DNA from: Prostheceraeus crozeri
Taxonomy: Eukaryota; Platyhelminthes; Polycladida; Euryleptidae
Direction of reading: 5' to 3'
Length of the DNA stretch: 64,000 bases
Assembly (NCBI GenBank): GCA_907163375.1
Contig: CAJQUW010012668.1
Coordinates: 62,001-126,000 of the forward strand
Of this stretch, positions 1 to 10,314 are shown one piece after another (position 1 is the first letter of the stretch; each line of letters begins with the position of its first letter). A program made the position numbers and the translations under genes. The notes below the pieces were generated by a model. It was not told where the DNA came from. It did not search any database and saw only the letters and a list, made by a program, of their open reading frames with translations.

Positions 1-2521
1 CAATATCAGCCACTCGTGCGTTCCATAGCAATTCCTCAGACTTTTTGTTCTGTTTTTTCAGATAATCGATCGCAGTCAAAAAAAAATCTTTCATATGTTC
101 CATTACTTTCAGGGCATTTGCTTTCTTCATTTTCTTCAAATGACTGGTGGCATTCTCACCAAGCTCCATTTTTCCAACTTCGATTTGATTTCTGAAAGTG
201 GAATATTTCCATGTGAATTTTTTGATCAAATCACTAGGAAAGAGTTGCGAAAGAAATGAAAATAAAAACTAGCAAAGATAATTGCGACAACAGGCCTATC
301 ACTCTTCAAAGAAGGAGATCATTTGCATTTATCAAGCTAGGTAATGTGTTTCCATTGAAGGAAGCATACCGGTATTGATACCTGTACTTATTCATCAAAA
401 TTTCATAAATTCTTTTTGTTTCAGACATTGAATTTTTATCATATAAATGGATGATATTCCTTTTAAACTATGAGACATGCTATGATCGGCCCACAACTGA
501 CTTAACGCATTGTAGTCAGTAGGCTACAACAATACCGATGGTGAAATGAGCTTCTTCACTAAAACCTATATTCTAGTCATAATTATGGTACTACATTGAG
601 CTTCTTCACTAAAGCCTATATTCTAGTCATAATTATGGTACTACATTGAGCTTCTTCACTAAAGCCTATATTCTAGTCATAATTATGGTACTACATTTAT
701 AACTCACTTTGTCTCTCTGCAATTGATTGCTGCCAGGTCATGTGTCTCAGAAAGCAGATCCGGACGAATAATTCGAGACATCAAATCTCGCAGCAAATCC
801 TGAAGCAACATGTATGTTTTTTGTATCATTGGCTCATCACGCTGAAGCAGAAGATTGAATTTGTCAATAGCAGGAAGATACCACTCCAGAAAAGAGCAGA
901 AAACCTGAAATGAATAGACATTCGGATTAGTTAAGAATTTCACTAAAATCTGTTACGTGTAAACAGTAGTCTGTACATGTATTCATACATGAGAAGTAAG
1001 CCTAATATGGAATGATGACTGACTAAGTTCATATACGGCCCGAATATCGTATATCTAAAAACTTAAGGTGCACAATTTGTAGACCGAAGTCATTTCCATC
1101 AATCAAAAATAATCAAGAATTTTCAGGTTTAGCATATGCATGTACATTTTTGAATAAATTGTACAAAGTACAACCATTCGGCTATTTTGTCAGCCTAAGC
1201 TAAGTTAATGAAAGCCTAGCCTGTAGCAGGTTTTAGTAAGATAGGCCTACATATTTAAAGTTGGGAGACAAATATTTACCTTACTTGATCTGGAATTCAA
1301 AAGATCGTTCAACCGATGAATTCTTCCAGGCTTGCATGCATTCGTTGACGATGACGTAGATGCAATGGTGGTCCGTTGAGCGGATGTATCAACCGCGATT
1401 TTCTTCTTTCTCCGTTTCTCCGCCTTCTTGTCGAGAGAGTCACGTTCTTGTTGAATGTAACTTTGCAGAGGTTTCCAAAGCTCTAACAAGCGCGTCAGTG
1501 CTGGTGTTAGCGAAAGCCAGCGGGTTAGACAGTGCTTGATCACCTTTTTGAAATCCTGATCGTAAAGTTGTTGAAATCGCCGTAGTTCGTTGGTCCTCTT
1601 GCTACTTTGTCGGAAATTATAGTAGACATCGACGAGGGATTCGTCAACGGAAATTGGGAGTGCTGCACACGCCTTTTTCACCATGAGATTGAGGAGATGG
1701 CACCAACATCTTGCCAACAGGATTTCATTGTTATCGCTCTTTAAATGGGAATATACACCATTCTTTTCACCAACCATCACCGGGGCATTGTCAGACCCGA
1801 AAGCGATACAATTCTTGACAGACGCATCCTGAGTGTCTAGCTCAGTCTTGATGGACTCGTAGATTGATTTTCCATTGGATTCAACTACCTCCGGCATGCC
1901 AAGTATTCTCGTTGCGATTTTTCCGTCAACGGGATTGCAAACACGCATGACGATAGGGTACAGCTGCGCATTGTTATCATTGCTCCCATCCGTTGCCAAA
2001 CTGAAAATTATAGAACAGAAGTTATGTTTTGACTTACAATCCACTTGTCATAAAACATAAGAAATGATTTTACTATACGTAGTGTATATTAAAATGCGTC
2101 GGCAGGACTCGAACATCTATAGACTGTTGTTGTTGTTACAAAGGAGGATAGGCTTACTATGAAATAGCCTTAATTACTCGTACATGCAGGTTATCTGGCA
2201 TATGCATGGTTATCAGGAGTAGAACTTGTAGCGATGTTTATGCTTTAAACTAGAAAATAGGCTGACTAAAGAGCATCTGAAATCCAATGCATCACCTGAT
2301 GACATCCAATTAGCATTACTTTTTACTCCTTTTACAAGTGTATGCTACCGTATGACAATTTACCTGAACATAAATTTCTCCATCAATTGGACTGTCTGCT
2401 CAACTTCTATTTCAATCAGGACTTTGACTATTGCTGTCATTTTGGTACGCCCACATGTGAATTTCTTTGCGATAGCAGAATTTGGATCAATTTCTTTGAG
2501 GAGCTTACCGAATCCATCAGC
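1..2521 (-). CDS. hAT-transposase-derived gene, at least four spliced exons, runs off the left edge
   Basis: Exons read on the minus strand are 2364-2521, 1280-2000, 708-904 and 1-191 (continuing out of the window). Each junction has GT..AG borders and the phases match: phase 2 into FSLATDGSND, phase 0 at SRSSK/VFCSF, phase 2 at RETK/NQIEV. The order of motifs is that of the hAT-like/zinc-finger-MYM family: IAKKFTCGRTK, FSLATDGSND, FGSDNAPVMVGEKNG, CWCHLLNLMVKKA, TRWLSL, then LEWYLPAIDKFNLLLQRDEP. A further upstream exon may end at 2570 (intron 2522-2569, 48 bp), but its start is unclear. No stop or frameshift occurs inside the exons. Introns are 363, 375 and 516 bp. It could be a domesticated hAT gene or an intron-bearing hAT copy; no terminal repeats are visible in the window. 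Family assignment is strong, status as a host gene is inference. Confidence 0.75.
548..697. repeat. Three tandem copies of a 50-bp unit
   Basis: Units start at 548, 598 and 648 with GAGCTTCTTCACTAAA at the head; the second and third are nearly identical, the first differs by about one base. The array lies in the intron 192-707 of the hAT-derived gene, ending ten bases before the splice donor. Confidence 0.95.
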
Positions 2522-2731
2522 CTACATGTCTGTTTACAAAGCAAAAAACAATAGAACGAATTCACTTACCTCATTGTATGAACGTCGCAGAGATGAAACG
2601 AGAAAACAATAAATTGGTAAAGTACCAATCATGAAAAGCATGCATTTAAACTGTAGACCAGTATATAGACCATAACTCTGGTATATAAACCATTGGCACC
2701 GCCTGGGCCAGGCTTATCTACCCAAGATTAT

Positions 2732-2749
2732 GTCCTGGTAGGACGAAAC
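2732..2749 (+). other. Hammerhead-ribozyme-like core, degenerate
   Basis: GTCC (2732-2735), loop TGGTA, GGAC (2741-2744), then GAAAC (2745-2749) reproduces stem II and the GAAA strand of hammerhead ribozymes such as those found in Penelope-like elements. The upstream CTGATGA box is not intact (the bases just before are AGATTAT), so catalytic activity is doubtful. It is probably the relic of a retroelement end. Confidence 0.35.
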
Positions 2750-2927
2750 GTCGGGTCCCCTTGTTTTATGTTGTTCTATTCATAACTTACATTAAAGACG
2801 TAACAACACAAGGGAGTGCATTCTTTCTTTTTTAACAATTATCAATTATGTATCCCAGTAGGCCAACAGGGAGAAGTATATGTGTACTGGAGCAGCGCGC
2901 CCCCACGGAGTCACGGCTCTCAACAGC

Positions 2928-3031
2928 GCACCGGAGAAGGTCCCGACGGAGCAAAACATGTTCGCACATTGTCATTGCAAAATTTGCTTTGCACCGGAGA
3001 AGGTCCCGACGGAGCAAAACATGTTCGCACA
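2928..3031. repeat. Identical 41-bp direct repeat pair
   Basis: Copies at 2928-2968 and 2991-3031 are identical (GCACCGGAGAAGGTCCCGAC at the head), separated by 22 bp. The local G+C content is higher than in the surroundings. Short phrases such as AAAAATCGGGACAG recur between 3130 and 3225. No gene is supported here; open frames across it appear to be by-products of the duplication. Confidence 0.9.
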
Positions 3032-3400
3032 AATGCACTTCAATTTAATGCAAAAAGCATATCTGATAGACATATGAAAGCCTATAAACTGAGAAATTCA
3101 GGCCACAAAAAACTGAATCCGAGTTTTAAAATTGAAAAATCGGTACAAAAATCGGGACAGCGGAATTTCAAGAGCAAAAAATCGGTACAGGCGAATTTTA
3201 TGGCAAAAAATCGGGACAGTTGGCAGCCCTGTATTCTTAATTCTATGTCGGTAGTACGGTGTACCATGTATATCCACAAACATCAAATTAGCTCATCAAA
3301 TAACGGGCTCCCTCTGGAGATTTCCATCACAGCTTCTGACTCCAACATCATCAATCTGCGTTTCAGTGAGGCTATCTATATAACAGGGCAATTCCACGCA

Positions 3401-5665
3401 GTCACGAACGAACTTTGCTGGATTTATTGTTACATTTCTGATTGTCATTTCTAACCTATTGAACCGGTGATAATCATACTTAATTTGAATTGGCTGCAAT
3501 ATTCACTGTTTATGAAACACTAGCCAAACCGATGAAAAAATGTGTATTTGATGGTTTAAATACAATAGTTTGAGTGGTCACGAACGAACACAGAACGACA
3601 CGACTTTTTCGAAAAAAATGTAAACGTTAATAACCTCCAAAGCTCTGGATTCTTCATCACGAAATTTGCTCTGATTGAATAGACTAGTATGCTATTTGAT
3701 CAACTTAAATGCTGAAAAGAAATCTAGAAACGTTTGATTACTAGCAGTTCATAAGTTTCGAGAAGTGCGATCACGAACGAACATATTGTCCAACTTCATC
3801 AGAAAACATATTCGAAAAAGAAATCAGTCACAAACGCGCTCCATGCATTCCTTTGTATAAAGATGAAGTTAATAAATCATTTCGGAACATTTGCTTCGTG
3901 TTGGGCATCGAATATCTATTGGCATTCGTCGTTTTTTTGGCATACAAGTTCATTCACGAACGTTTGCTGCTGTGTGCTTCATGAAAACTTTACGTGCTTG
4001 CTAAATGCAGCCTCATCTGCGGGATTGACGACATTACCGTGTTATCATTCTAATTGGATTGTTGACAATGCACTGTGTCCTGATGCTAAGCCAGATTGCC
4101 TGAAGAACACATGCGACGAGTGTGCCAATGGTCAACGAATATCGGAGAACGCGATCGACCAGGATGTGGATTTGACTGTTACAGTCAAGAGATGGCAGAA
4201 AGGCTTCTCTGGCGAGACTATTGCTTGCCACAACACAATTATGTCAGCAATGGAAGTGAGTGAGGCATTCCAAGCTTTACTGCCACAGTTCCAGCTGCAT
4301 CAACTACTGAAAAGAAATCACCAAGCAATGTACCGCAAGGACAAAGAGCTGGCATCCTCAGAACGCATACTGGTTCACTTTGACTTCAGTGAAAATGCAA
4401 CATGTCCCTTCCAGGATGAGGTTCAGGGCGCCCACTGGAAGCAGAAACAGTTGTCTTTGTTTATTATCTGCGTATTCAAGTTCAACGACTGCCCTAGCTG
4501 CCGTGTGATGGTCAGTGACGATCTGGATCACTCAAAACGATCAGTGTCTCATTATCTGCAGACAATCATTGAATCAATTGTCACATCGGAAGTGCAAGAA
4601 CTGATCTTCTGGAGTGACGGACCTGCATCCCAATTCAAGAACCGGTACACTACCATGCTGCTGAATCATTTTGCGAGGAAGTATGGTCTGCAGATTAGCT
4701 GGAACTTCTTTGCGACGGCTCATGGTAAAGGGTGTGTTGACGGAGTCGGAGGTTCTGCAAAACGGATGGTTTGGGACTGTGTTCGCTCGAGACGTTACCA
4801 GGTACAGAGTGCTCAACAGTTCGTTACCTGTCACAACGAGTGCAAGTCTCAACGTAGGCACGTCGTGTCGTCCGGTGACATTGATTGTACTTATCACCAG
4901 TTACAGAATATTATTGAGAACGCGCCGAAGATGACCGGTGTTCAGACGGATCATCAGTGGATAGCCAAAGACAATCAGCAACTAGTTCGACGGCCATTCT
5001 CAATCGTCTACGCAGATTGTGCTCCTCCATCCATTATCAACGAGGTTCGTGTCGGTGATATGGTCATCGCTAGTGTCAGCACAAGTCGTGGCACCACCAC
5101 GAACTTCATCGGAATCATCCAATCTCTAGCTGATAATGATTATGAGGTGCAGTTTCTCAAGGAATGCTCGCAATCAATCTACATGATTTCTGATACAAGT
5201 GATGTTGCATGGGTACAGAAATCTGACATTCGACCAGTGGAAGTAGATTACACAATAGACAGTCGTGATCGGTATATTTTTTCATCTCCTCCGAAGTGAC
5301 CATGAAACATTTTATATTTTCCTGTTGCATATAGGCCTATTCAATATTTTTGAAGCTCTCCTGAATTGATATAGTGTCCTCTTTGTTACCTGAAAGGTCT
5401 TTTCATAGCTTATTCCTAGTTCAAGTTTGCTGGATGGGATAATTGTGAAGTTGTGGTCATGTTGCGAACGAAAATAATACCACAGTCACGAACGAACACT
5501 CATCTACTTTCTTCCGACGGTCGTAAATATTAACCCCTCATAATCAAATTTCAGTCGAAGGTCACGGTAGCCTAGGGCATCATTTACATATGCATAAATT
5601 TGCGCTAGATAAAATTGATCCAGTAGAAGATAGAAAAATAGTAGATATCTGGTCACGAACGAACA
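3401..5665. repeat. Spaced direct repeats GTCACGAACGAACA around the 478-aa ORF
   Basis: Copies occur at 3401-3413, 3577-3590 and 3771-3784 (first base lost) on the left, and at 5485-5498 and 5652-5665 on the right, all in the same orientation. Weaker versions are at about 3827 and 3954. Spacing is roughly 165-195 bp on each side. I found none elsewhere in the window on either strand. They look like subterminal binding sites or a decayed satellite-like unit belonging to the element that carries the ORF. Confidence 0.75.
3863..5299 (+). CDS. Transposase-like protein of an unnamed transposon-associated family
   Basis: An uninterrupted 478-codon frame. Seen in order: an N-terminal part that looks non-homologous or mis-spliced (residues 1-30); a Cys/His-rich segment with CCCVLHENF and C-x5-C-x2-C (CLKNTCDEC, about 36-88); LVHFDFSEN (about 170); FWSDGPASQFKN (about 250); FFATAHGKGCVDGVGG then K-R (about 283-300); and a C-terminal segment beginning RVGDMVIASV that resembles a small beta-barrel (Tudor/SH3-like) module. 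This motif order is one I know from many invertebrate 'uncharacterized' proteins linked to repeats. The conserved D residues in HFDF, WSDG and VDG could form an RNase H-like catalytic triad, which is inference. The real start may lie in an upstream exon, with a possible acceptor just before the CCCVLHENF segment. Flanking direct repeats support a mobile element. Confidence 0.7.
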   Translation: MKLINHFGTFASCWASNIYWHSSFFWHTSSFTNVCCCVLHENFTCLLNAASSAGLTTLPCYHSNWIVDNALCPDAKPDCLKNTCDECANGQRISENAIDQDVDLTVTVKRWQKGFSGETIACHNTIMSAMEVSEAFQALLPQFQLHQLLKRNHQAMYRKDKELASSERILVHFDFSENATCPFQDEVQGAHWKQKQLSLFIICVFKFNDCPSCRVMVSDDLDHSKRSVSHYLQTIIESIVTSEVQELIFWSDGPASQFKNRYTTMLLNHFARKYGLQISWNFFATAHGKGCVDGVGGSAKRMVWDCVRSRRYQVQSAQQFVTCHNECKSQRRHVVSSGDIDCTYHQLQNIIENAPKMTGVQTDHQWIAKDNQQLVRRPFSIVYADCAPPSIINEVRVGDMVIASVSTSRGTTTNFIGIIQSLADNDYEVQFLKECSQSIYMISDTSDVAWVQKSDIRPVEVDYTIDSRDRYIFSSPPK

Positions 5666-6399
5666 TTTATGCTAAGATTCAAACTCGTGTCAAAAAATCG
5701 GAAGAAATTATATCCTTGACAGAAAATATTGTTTGAGCTGCGACAAAGGAGTATCAATAATAATATAACGCAGTATAGACTACTTGGAATTCCATTTCTA
5801 ACACTGCCTACATTGTTTCAAAAATTCAAAGGGATTGTATTTTTAATATCTTAAAAATAGCAAGATATTCCAAAATTGAATTTATTGGTAGAAGAGGTGT
5901 GTCTAAGCGATAAATTTTGTGATTCCTAATGGCTTCGGATATCCTTTCAAGAAAACACAAGTCACTGAGAGAAAATAATGCGTTTTAAAATTTGCCCTCC
6001 GTGTCGTTTTTACCGTGGAATTGCCCAACATCATTAAGACCTACTCTGAATAATAAAGATGAAAAGAGTGAGCTCCAAGCATTGATATTTTGATCTTTTA
6101 CTTTTGAAAGTTTTTATATGATCCTTTTTCTGTGAGCAGGCCATCAAACCGGCGAAAATTTGCATAAATTTAGTATACATATTTCAGCAGCAATGCTTCG
6201 TTTTCACTAGTCTTATATCACTAAAAAATGCTTCTCAAAGTTAATTGCAAATTATTATTGTTCAAACTTCATTAAAACTTTGTGCGTGATGACATCTAGG
6301 ACATCAGCTGTTCTATGATACTTGAAAAGCTGAAGATAGGCTTGGAAAAAAATCGTTTTGTATTTATATGAAAAGAACAAAAAAATCGAATCAGTATAT

Positions 6400-6430
6400 T
6401 TCGGCAGTCTAGACCATAGCCATTATCAAG
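6400..6430 (-). repeat. Retroelement 3'-end-like motif (TGATAATGGC..GCCGAAA)
   Basis: On the minus strand CTTGATAATGGC is followed by a short loop and then TGCCGAAATATAC. It has the same layout as the motifs at 8355-8430, 24588-24613 and 26134-26170, and resembles the hammerhead-like/3'-terminal motifs of Penelope-like elements. Confidence 0.45.
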
Positions 6431-6731
6431 AAAAGACAGATAAACAGAGTTCATGGCACATACAAAATATTTATCTATTGTTAAGAATCATAGAATTAGT
6501 GAGGTACTGACTTTGGAACTCCATAAATAGTCGAGTTGAATGTGAAGAATGTAGTTTTCGTGTGTTTTACAGCGAAATTTTGTGAGGTTGGGGAGAGATA
6601 GGTTAGCAGCACATTTCTGCTGCCAGATGTATATCCAGTCTATGCATGATATATATCATTCATGTTTCAAGGTCAAACCAGTACTAATTCTATCATTCTT
6701 TACAGCAGATCAAGATATCGAAGAAATCGTG

Positions 6732-6795
6732 TAGGCCTATGCCATGAACTTTTGATTACGTCAGCCATAATCAAAAGTTCATGGTATGGGCCTAT
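6732..6795. repeat. Hairpin-forming inverted repeat
   Basis: Arms 6732-6760 and 6767-6795 (TAGGCCTATGCCATGAACTT on the left) are near-perfect complements with a loop of about six bases. It probably is a small MITE or its remnant. Confidence 0.85.
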
Positions 6796-7367
6796 CAAAA
6801 TATACTAAATAATAGCCGAAACATACCAAATTAGTTTCTTTAACTCGATATATAAAACTACGATTTATCGGTATCAACTGATATTTTCTTATCTTTGCCC
6901 TGTAACCATCAAGACACAACCCTTCACTGGATCTATGTAGGGGAGAGCGGGATGTTATGGGTCACCTGATATTATGGGGTTATAGAGACCACTAATGCCA
7001 CTCCATGAGCAACTTTTTTGCCTAATCACTAGCTATGGAGACAAATGATATTTCCCATAATACGCGTTTCACTTTGCTGTAGAGGGAATTTCCTGGAGGA
7101 GATTTTGCCATTTGTATTGATTAACAATTAGCATGTAGGCCATATACGCAACAAAACATCTTGGCATGAGACCTTCTTGTAATGCTGCAATAATCCATTT
7201 TAAAGATGGCACTGCATTAGCGTTTTAACGGTAATATACTAATTAAATTATGCATCACATGTCATTATATTACATTAAAAGTAAAAATGCTTCTAACCTA
7301 TGTAGTCTTAAAGGAAGCCATGCTTTTAGACATAAATAGGACACAAAACACAGTTAACATCACTTAC

Positions 7368-7520
7368 CTTCCATTTCTCGGCACATTTCTTTGAAAATTC
7401 AGCAAACACAACTGCTTCATCAGGATGCTTCTTCTTGTGCTCCTCACGAATGACCTGCACAAAGCACGCGTATGCCGACATGGGTCCCTTCGGTCGATTT
7501 TTGTCTTTCATTTTATATTG
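7368..7520 (-). CDS. HMGB-type high-mobility-group box, first coding exon
   Basis: The exon runs from an acceptor (TTTTCAG at 7521 and above) to a donor AAG/GTAAGTG at 7367. ATG is at 7511-7509, ten bases after the acceptor. The peptide of about 48 residues reads [42 protein letters not shown], the first half of the HMG box A of HMGB1/2/3 proteins, which bend DNA without sequence specificity in chromatin. The exon ending right after the EKWK position and a start codon just after an acceptor match the arrangement I know from animal HMGB genes. The remaining exons should lie to the left on the minus strand; none is visible between 1 and 7360, so they may be beyond the window or this may be a captured or orphan exon. 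It is the clearest host-type gene sequence here. Confidence 0.85.
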
Positions 7521-8290
7521 CTGAAAAGATGGGATATATTATATTCCAAACAACTATCATTTCAGAAGGGGAGGAATAATTATACTTCTCTAAGTACTAG
7601 GCTACATCGAGAGATTATCACCAGACCACCGGGTGGCTTCGATAATTGACTATCATACAGAATTAGTAAAAGAAGTCATAAAAAAATTATATGAATGATG
7701 AATAATTTAATGAAAATTTATCTTCAATAAGACAGACACTGAAGAATAAAGATTATTTCGAGAATAACTTTTTAATAAGCTTAACAGCAAATTTAAGTCT
7801 CTGAAATGAACAGGAACGGGTAAAGAATAAATTAAAGCAGGAATTTACTGTTTAAAGTCTAGCAATTGGAACTTATCATTAACTAACTTTTAACTGAATC
7901 GGGATCAGTGTTGCCGACCCAAATTTCTTTTTTTTAAGCAGCCAGAAAAAGTACTCATCTTTTTCTTTGTCGTTCATTTTGTATCTTCTTCTACTTCAGA
8001 ATTTATGTCAATTTCAAAGGTGCCCTAGTTGCCAGTACATGTTTCTATTACTTTCACAGCCTTTATTAACTTTTTGCAGTACAATATATTACTCTTCAAG
8101 TTAGCATATTTTTTAACGTTTTTAAGCATTGAAAACAATTTATCTGTTGTAAAAATGGGATGAAGCCATATCACCAAATTTAAGTGCTATGTTAACATTT
8201 ATCAGTTTGTATAGAATATGTTCAGGCTATATGGCCGGCGCAACGATTGAGCTTACCGACAGTGATGTTAATCAACAATAAAATTTTCAT

Positions 8291-8492
8291 TAAGTTGATG
8301 TTGGGAAACCAAGTAGATTAGATGGTAATAATTCTTTTTTTTATTATATGCTTTATTAATTTCGGCCTCCTCTTAGGCCATCATCAGAAGCCTTCTGATG
8401 ATGGCCTAAGAGGAGGCCGAAATTAATAAAGCATATAATAAAAAGAAAGAATTATTACCATCTTATCTACTTGGTTTCCCAACATCAACTTA
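8291..8492. repeat. Near-perfect 200-bp palindrome with outward retroelement-end motifs
   Basis: The arms meet at 8391 with almost no loop. Each arm carries CTGATGATGGCC, an eight-base loop, GGCCGAAATTAATAAA (8395-8430 on plus, 8355-8390 on minus), followed by ATATAATAAA and a shared 50-bp tail. It is either a foldback element or two identical retroelement 3' ends joined head to head. Confidence 0.9.
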
Positions 8493-10314
8493 ATTAAATT
8501 GTTAACCAAGGTCTTTTCAACACAAAACAATAAAATTGGCATTAGAGAACAATTTTATTCATATACATCAGCGTTTTGAAAGTAATCGTCATCCTACTGA
8601 TTCCCCTCCACCGTTGCCCCATATTCTTGAAACCAATTCTTGTCCCACTCCCATCTCGCCACCGAAGCAGAAGTGCACCATCTCAACATTTTCCGTTGTT
8701 GGCTCGCTTCATTTTTTTCTTTATACTGGACAAATTTGCGCATAATTACCACAATATACTTCGACTTTTATGAACATGTACACGTACATATGAGATTTCA
8801 GATTTAGCATGTTGTTTCTACTAGCATATTTGATCATGAGTCAACGATTGCGATTGCTGGTAGATTTAATAGATTACAGGTAAGAGCATTCTTAACATTT
8901 TGATACTTTCATAATTCATTAAATTCTCAAGTATCACATTTCGGTTAAATAGCCCTAAACAATTACATGTAATACTAACATGTGACTTACTTCTCCAGTC
9001 AGAAGGCTTTTTGCAATTTTAAGTATACATGTAGATTGATAAAATGAGATCGCATCCAATTTAATGAGATTAATTTATTTATCAACATGATTCCAATGCA
9101 GATACTGCAGAAGGATTGAATTCAGGTAGTAAGTTCTTTTACATAGCGTACTTTGTAGACTATATGTTTTATGCTCATCAATCATAACATAGGTGACCAG
9201 ATGCTTAGTACTGACCAGATTTTTATATCATGAAAACAATAAGCCACCGGGCAATACACCACTTACTTTTCAAGCATATCTGCGCATACGTTGAATTTTC
9301 AGCCTATGTAGGCATGTGACTATATGGTTAAACACATGCTAGAAAGTATGAACTATATATTCAAGTTAAATTACACAAAATAGTTATTTGTTGACTCCAA
9401 CTCTAAAGTTGACAATCGCGAACCTTGTGGGTCCTCAATTAATACATAACCATTCGGTAATGAACAGGCTGACTGTCACCTTTTATTTAGCGCATTGAAA
9501 TTTTACAAGAACTTAATTCCGTCTCATGAATAACACAATTTACAACCTGAAACTTTTGCCCCTTCTGATCAGTTGCTGCACCCCATCCCCCTTTCAGGTT
9601 GGCAGCTACGGCATTGCCGCACGCCACACCACAACATCCAATACAAATGTGCTACATCTTTGTACACATATATATATATAAGATTACAAACGCTTGAAGC
9701 ACATTGTGAGTTGTGACTCAGATAAGATTACTATAGGAAGAAGCTCTACCGAAAATTTTTGACTGCCAAATAATCACGGTCCTCTGCTATGCGCTGCACA
9801 TTAAAGAGCGGAATAATCAAATGATGGATTGTTTACTCATCGAATCATTCGTTCTTTGAACGACAAATAAAACAATGGCGAACATTGCAGAAGTTTTATT
9901 TCCGCAATCGTATCCATGGTCACCGGGACATGCCTCTGTCTTGATTTGATTGGACCCACTTATCACGGCCTTTTAAGTAGTAATTAATCCTTAAATGATT
10001 AATTAAAGTACACCCTTCATAAGCAGAACTTCGATATGATATCAATGCACAAGAAAAACGACACTGCAATTGAAAAAAATAAACTTCGGAGGAAATAAAA
10101 GATAAACTTCGCGAAATATTTCGTGCCAACCCTAACTGTAGCTAATTTAAGATTCGAAACACGTTAATGAAGAAGGCTATAAAACAATATGCAAGCATAG
10201 CAAATTGCAAATTTTCTCGGTCATCTTTGGCTAAGGGAAGACAATTATCATTATAATGTGCATGCACATATAGGATGTTAAGAACGATAAAATCTTAACC
10301 AATAAAATCCAAAC

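Larger units (their letters stand above)
5668..7367. other. No gene recognised; short inverted repeats
   Basis: No supported coding sequence on either strand. It would be intron of the HMGB gene if that gene continues leftwards, but I could not find the next HMG exon here. It holds a retroelement-end-like motif (6400-6430) and a hairpin (6732-6795), listed separately. Confidence 0.5.

Noticed and set aside
2095-2125. tRNA-like B box (GTTCGAGTCCTGC) on the minus strand
   Set aside because: The T stem does not pair, and no matching acceptor stem or A box lies upstream; at most a SINE trace.
2816-3454. 212-codon open frame
   Set aside because: It runs through direct repeats and low-complexity phrases, with overlapping frames on both strands and no domain.
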